Positions 15,358-17,434 of a stretch of DNA of 17,434 nt are shown in pieces. Below the pieces are notes generated by a model. That model ran no database searches. It had not been told where the DNA came from and saw only the letters and a program-made list of their open reading frames with translations. A program made the position numbers and the translations under genes. Source of the DNA: UBA6164 sp045107135 (GTDB lineage: Bacteria > Patescibacteriota > Gracilibacteria > BD1-5 > UBA6164); assembly GCA_045107135.1 (NCBI GenBank), contig JASFZI010000094.1, positions 1 to 17,434 of the forward strand, in the 5' to 3' direction. How positions within the stretch are numbered: position 1 is the stretch's first letter; each line of letters starts with the position of its first letter.

Positions 15358-15379
15358 ATATAACACTAAAAGCCTGTGT

Positions 15380-15407
15380 ATTCTATAGAAAAAATTAGTT
15401 AATGCAA
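15380..15407 (-). promoter_or_regulatory. Promoter of tRNA-Lys
   Basis: On the minus strand TTGCAT (15402-15407), a 16-base spacer and TAGAAT (15380-15385) lie 22 bases before the tRNA 5' end. Position and spacing fit a sigma70-type promoter. Confidence 0.5.
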
Positions 15408-15434
15408 ATTTTTTTTTTATTAAATAAAGTTTAA

Positions 15435-16301
15435 TTAAATTTTTCTCTTTGGTATCAGCTTTTCTCCATCATATTGTATTATATTTGTTACCTCATTTTC
15501 ATCATAAACAAATAAATCTTCTCAAACTTTGAAATCAAATTTTCAAACTACTTTTAATCAATGATTAATTTTTTTTAATACCTCTTTATCCAATTTAACA
15601 AATTCTTTATTCCTAAATAACTGTTTTATATCTAAAGATTTTTTCTCATCAAAATTATCTAATATTTGTCACAAACTAATATCTAAAGCTCAGATTTTAG
15701 TTCTTCTTAATTTGGTAACATATCACCCTGTTCAAAGTAGTTCTCATAAATCTGCTGCGATTGATCTAATATATGTTCCTGCTGTAACAAGTGCTTTTAA
15801 AGAAAGTGAAGGATACTTAAAATCTTGAATTTCTATATTTAATATAGTTACTTCCCTGCTTTTAATTTCTACATCTTTTCATTCTCTTACTAAATCACAA
15901 GCCTTTCTACCATTTATCTTTAAGGCTGAATATTTAGGCGGCACTTGTGTAATTTTTCATGTAAATTTTTTTTCTATTATTTTTTGTAACTTATCTATAG
16001 TTAATTCTTTACTATATTTTTTTTGTAATGACTTATCTAAAAAATTAATTTCTTCAGCTAGATCAAAAGAGTCTGTAGTTCAGTCTAGATTAACAGTAAA
16101 TTCATATTCTTTTGTATCTTTTTCAAAATATGGAATAAGCTTTGTATAATTTCAAACTGCTATCAAAAGACCTCCTGTTGCCAGAGGGTCTAATGTTCAA
16201 GTATGTCACATTTTTTTTGTATTCAAAGTCTTCCTAAGAATCCTTATCACATCAAAACTTGTGAAATTTAACGGCTTATCTATTAAATAAAATTTATTCA
16301 T
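15435..16301 (-). CDS. truB: tRNA pseudouridine(55) synthase TruB
   Basis: The 288-residue protein converts U55 in the T loop of tRNAs to pseudouridine. The catalytic motif MGHTGTLDPLATGGLLIAVG starts at residue 31, with the catalytic aspartate at D38; three of its glycines (G32, G35, G50) are TGA. Further TruB blocks are YEFTVNLDGTTDSFD (65-79), QVPPKYSALKINGRKA (about 119-134), ALVTAGTYIRSIAADLG (the TYIRS block) and LRRTKIG. The protein is of normal length, with a C-terminal PUA-like tail after about residue 225. It starts 6 bases after the lepB stop, so the two are co-transcribed. It is a housekeeping gene and marks the chromosomal flank of the element. Confidence 0.97.
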
Positions 16302-16307
16302 TATTTT

Positions 16308-16958
16308 TTAATAATCAAAAGTACTTGGTGAACCAAAAAATCTAGGAACAGTATCTATTCATAGCTCAGGTTGTAAAAATGAGAAAGATTTAAAATTAAA
16401 ATATCATAAATCTAAAAATAATTTACCAGTAATATCAGATTTTGCTATAAAGTTATCTTTTCATTCAAATGCACAACTAGAAAAACATTCTCTTGAATCT
16501 GTTGAATGATTTCTGTTATCTCATAAAACAAAATATTGATTCTCTCTTAAAGAATATTGATGCATAGCCTCGCTTCAACCTATAACAGTATGTCATTTAT
16601 TATCTTCATTTAAGTATGTTTCATTAAGTTCAGTATATTCAGTTTCTCATTCTTTTCTTAAATATACATTTCAATCTTCTATCTTTAAATCATCTCCTGG
16701 AATACCAATAATTCTTTTTAAAAAATATTTCTTTTCATCACTTACATAAGGTTTAAATACAACCACGTCTCATCTACTCACTTCTCATATACGATAAGAA
16801 AGTCTATCAACTATAATAAATTCTTTATCATAATATGAAGAATACATTGATTGCCCATTTATCTGGAAAGGCATTGCTATTAGAGTTCTTATAAAAAGTA
16901 CAATTACAACTATAATTACTAAATCCTTAAAAAAATCTAATACTTCTTTTTTATCCAT
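16308..16958 (-). CDS. lepB: Signal peptidase I
   Basis: The 216-residue membrane-bound serine protease removes signal peptides from exported proteins. One N-terminal membrane helix (about 10-27) anchors the catalytic domain outside. Box B is INGQSMYSSYY with nucleophile S37; the family more often has SMxPT, so P is replaced by S here. Box D is YFLKRIIGIPGD with the general base K81. Box E is GDNRNHSTDSR (146-156), complete. Glycine G146 and many others are TGA. CFSSC near 158-162 could form a disulfide. The gene precedes truB by 6 bases. Assignment is firm. Confidence 0.96.
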
Positions 16959-16998
16959 TATTTATATTTTTATTAAATCTATATAAAATCTATGCATT

Positions 16999-17025
16999 AT
17001 TATAATATAATATTAATAATTGCAA
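16999..17025 (-). promoter_or_regulatory. Probable lepB-truB promoter
   Basis: On the minus strand TTGCAA (17020-17025) and TATAAT (16999-17004) are 15 bases apart and 41 bases before the lepB start. A TAATAA box with 17-base spacing overlaps. AT-rich surroundings make chance matches possible. Confidence 0.35.
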
Positions 17026-17042
17026 TAAAAAAAGAAACACTA

Positions 17043-17077
17043 CAAAAAAAAGCCCCTCCTTACAAGGGAGGGGGGCT
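17043..17077 (-). terminator. Rho-independent terminator after the lysine-rich protein gene
   Basis: On the minus strand a C-rich/G-rich stem (17066-17077 with 17051-17060) around a short TTGTAA loop is followed by eight T (17043-17050). It lies just past the stop codon at 17083-17085 and is the most GC-rich hairpin of the window. Confidence 0.9.
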
Positions 17078-17082
17078 AGTGG

Positions 17083-17434
17083 TTATTTTTCATCATCAGT
17101 TTTTAACCAATCAGGAACTGTCATTCCATCATCCCATAATTCTGTTTTTGTGTCAGTTTTTGTTTGCTTATCTGAGCTTGTACTTTTTTCTATTATATCT
17201 TTCATTTCTTCCTTTTTTGTCTCTAGTTTAGAATCTTTTTTAACAGGAGCTTTTGTTTTTTTAGCTTGAGTTGTTTTCTTTTCTACTGAAGCTTTTTTCT
17301 TCTCAACTTTAACCTCTGTTTTTTTAACCGGAGTCTTTTCTTCTTTTTTCTCTGCAATAGGTTTCTTTTCAATTTTCTTTTCCTTTTTAGAAATTTCTTT
17401 TTTTGGTGTTTCTTTTTTTGGTGTTTCTTTTTTT
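17083..17434 (-). CDS. Lysine-rich low-complexity C-terminus of an unidentified protein
   Basis: Only the last 116 codons are inside the window. They are dominated by Lys, Glu, Thr, Pro and Ala, with repeats such as KKETP (two exact copies, then KKEIS), and end in a more ordered segment, ELWDDGMTVPDWLKTDDEK. The tail resembles disordered histone-H1-like or Pro/Lys-rich linkers and would bind nucleic acid or acidic surfaces. The short W-D-D-G / V-P-D-W-L motif at the end is likely a conserved docking peptide. Without the N-terminus the protein cannot be named. Confidence 0.7.
   Translation of the reverse strand, partial: KKETPKKETPKKEISKKEKKIEKKPIAEKKEEKTPVKKTEVKVEKKKASVEKKTTQAKKTKAPVKKDSKLETKKEEMKDIIEKSTSSDKQTKTDTKTELWDDGMTVPDWLKTDDEK

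Overview
The window comes from a bacterium that reads UGA as glycine (genetic code 25), which points to the candidate phyla Absconditabacteria (SR1) or Gracilibacteria (BD1-5). The reason is direct. Under the standard code most real genes here break into fragments. When TGA is read as glycine, long reading frames appear and the recoded residues fall exactly on invariant glycines: in the Walker A loop of a helicase, the GHTGTLDP motif of TruB, the GDN box of signal peptidase, the HELGH motif of a metalloprotease and the CxGCG knuckle of a primase zinc finger. DNA is very AT-rich, genes are tightly packed, and Shine-Dalgarno sequences are essentially absent upstream of starts. All coordinates and products below use code 25.

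Left flank (1-3300, leftward): a PEP/pyruvate-binding phosphotransferase (PEP-synthase type, cut by the window edge) behind an autoregulated TetR repressor with a recognisable promoter and operator. Next is a three-gene envelope/metal operon: a small exported histidine-rich protein, a HupE/UreJ-type membrane transporter and a single-pass membrane anchor protein. Right flank (15435-17434, leftward): truB, lepB and the lysine-rich C-terminus of an unidentified protein, with tRNA-Lys(UUU) at 15282-15357.

Between the flanks lies an integrated element of about 11.8 kb (about 3403-15265), bounded by two direct copies of a hairpin repeat and abutting the 3' end of tRNA-Lys. A third copy lies at 1339-1376. 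Its two arms are transcribed outward from a gene-free structured hub at about 9860-10157. The right arm carries a winged-helix-like protein, a CHC2-type primase zinc-finger protein, a superfamily 3 helicase, a tiny ORF, an Xre-type repressor and a large serine recombinase next to the tRNA. The left arm carries an exported TPR protein, a small membrane protein, a phage terminase small-subunit-like protein, a three-gene cassette (sce7726 nuclease-like, sce7725, RES-domain NAD-phosphorylase-like) and an ImmA/IrrE-type metalloprotease overlapping a coiled-coil membrane protein.

The combination of integrase, repressor, primase, helicase and lone terminase small subunit, with cargo and no capsid, portal, tail or large terminase genes, resembles a phage satellite (PICI-like island), here in a UGA-recoded host. 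The sce7726-sce7725-RES cassette is the most likely anti-phage or toxin cargo. The recombinase reading frame runs through the boundary repeat and ends inside the antisense strand of tRNA-Lys, so its last residues depend on where the element has integrated.
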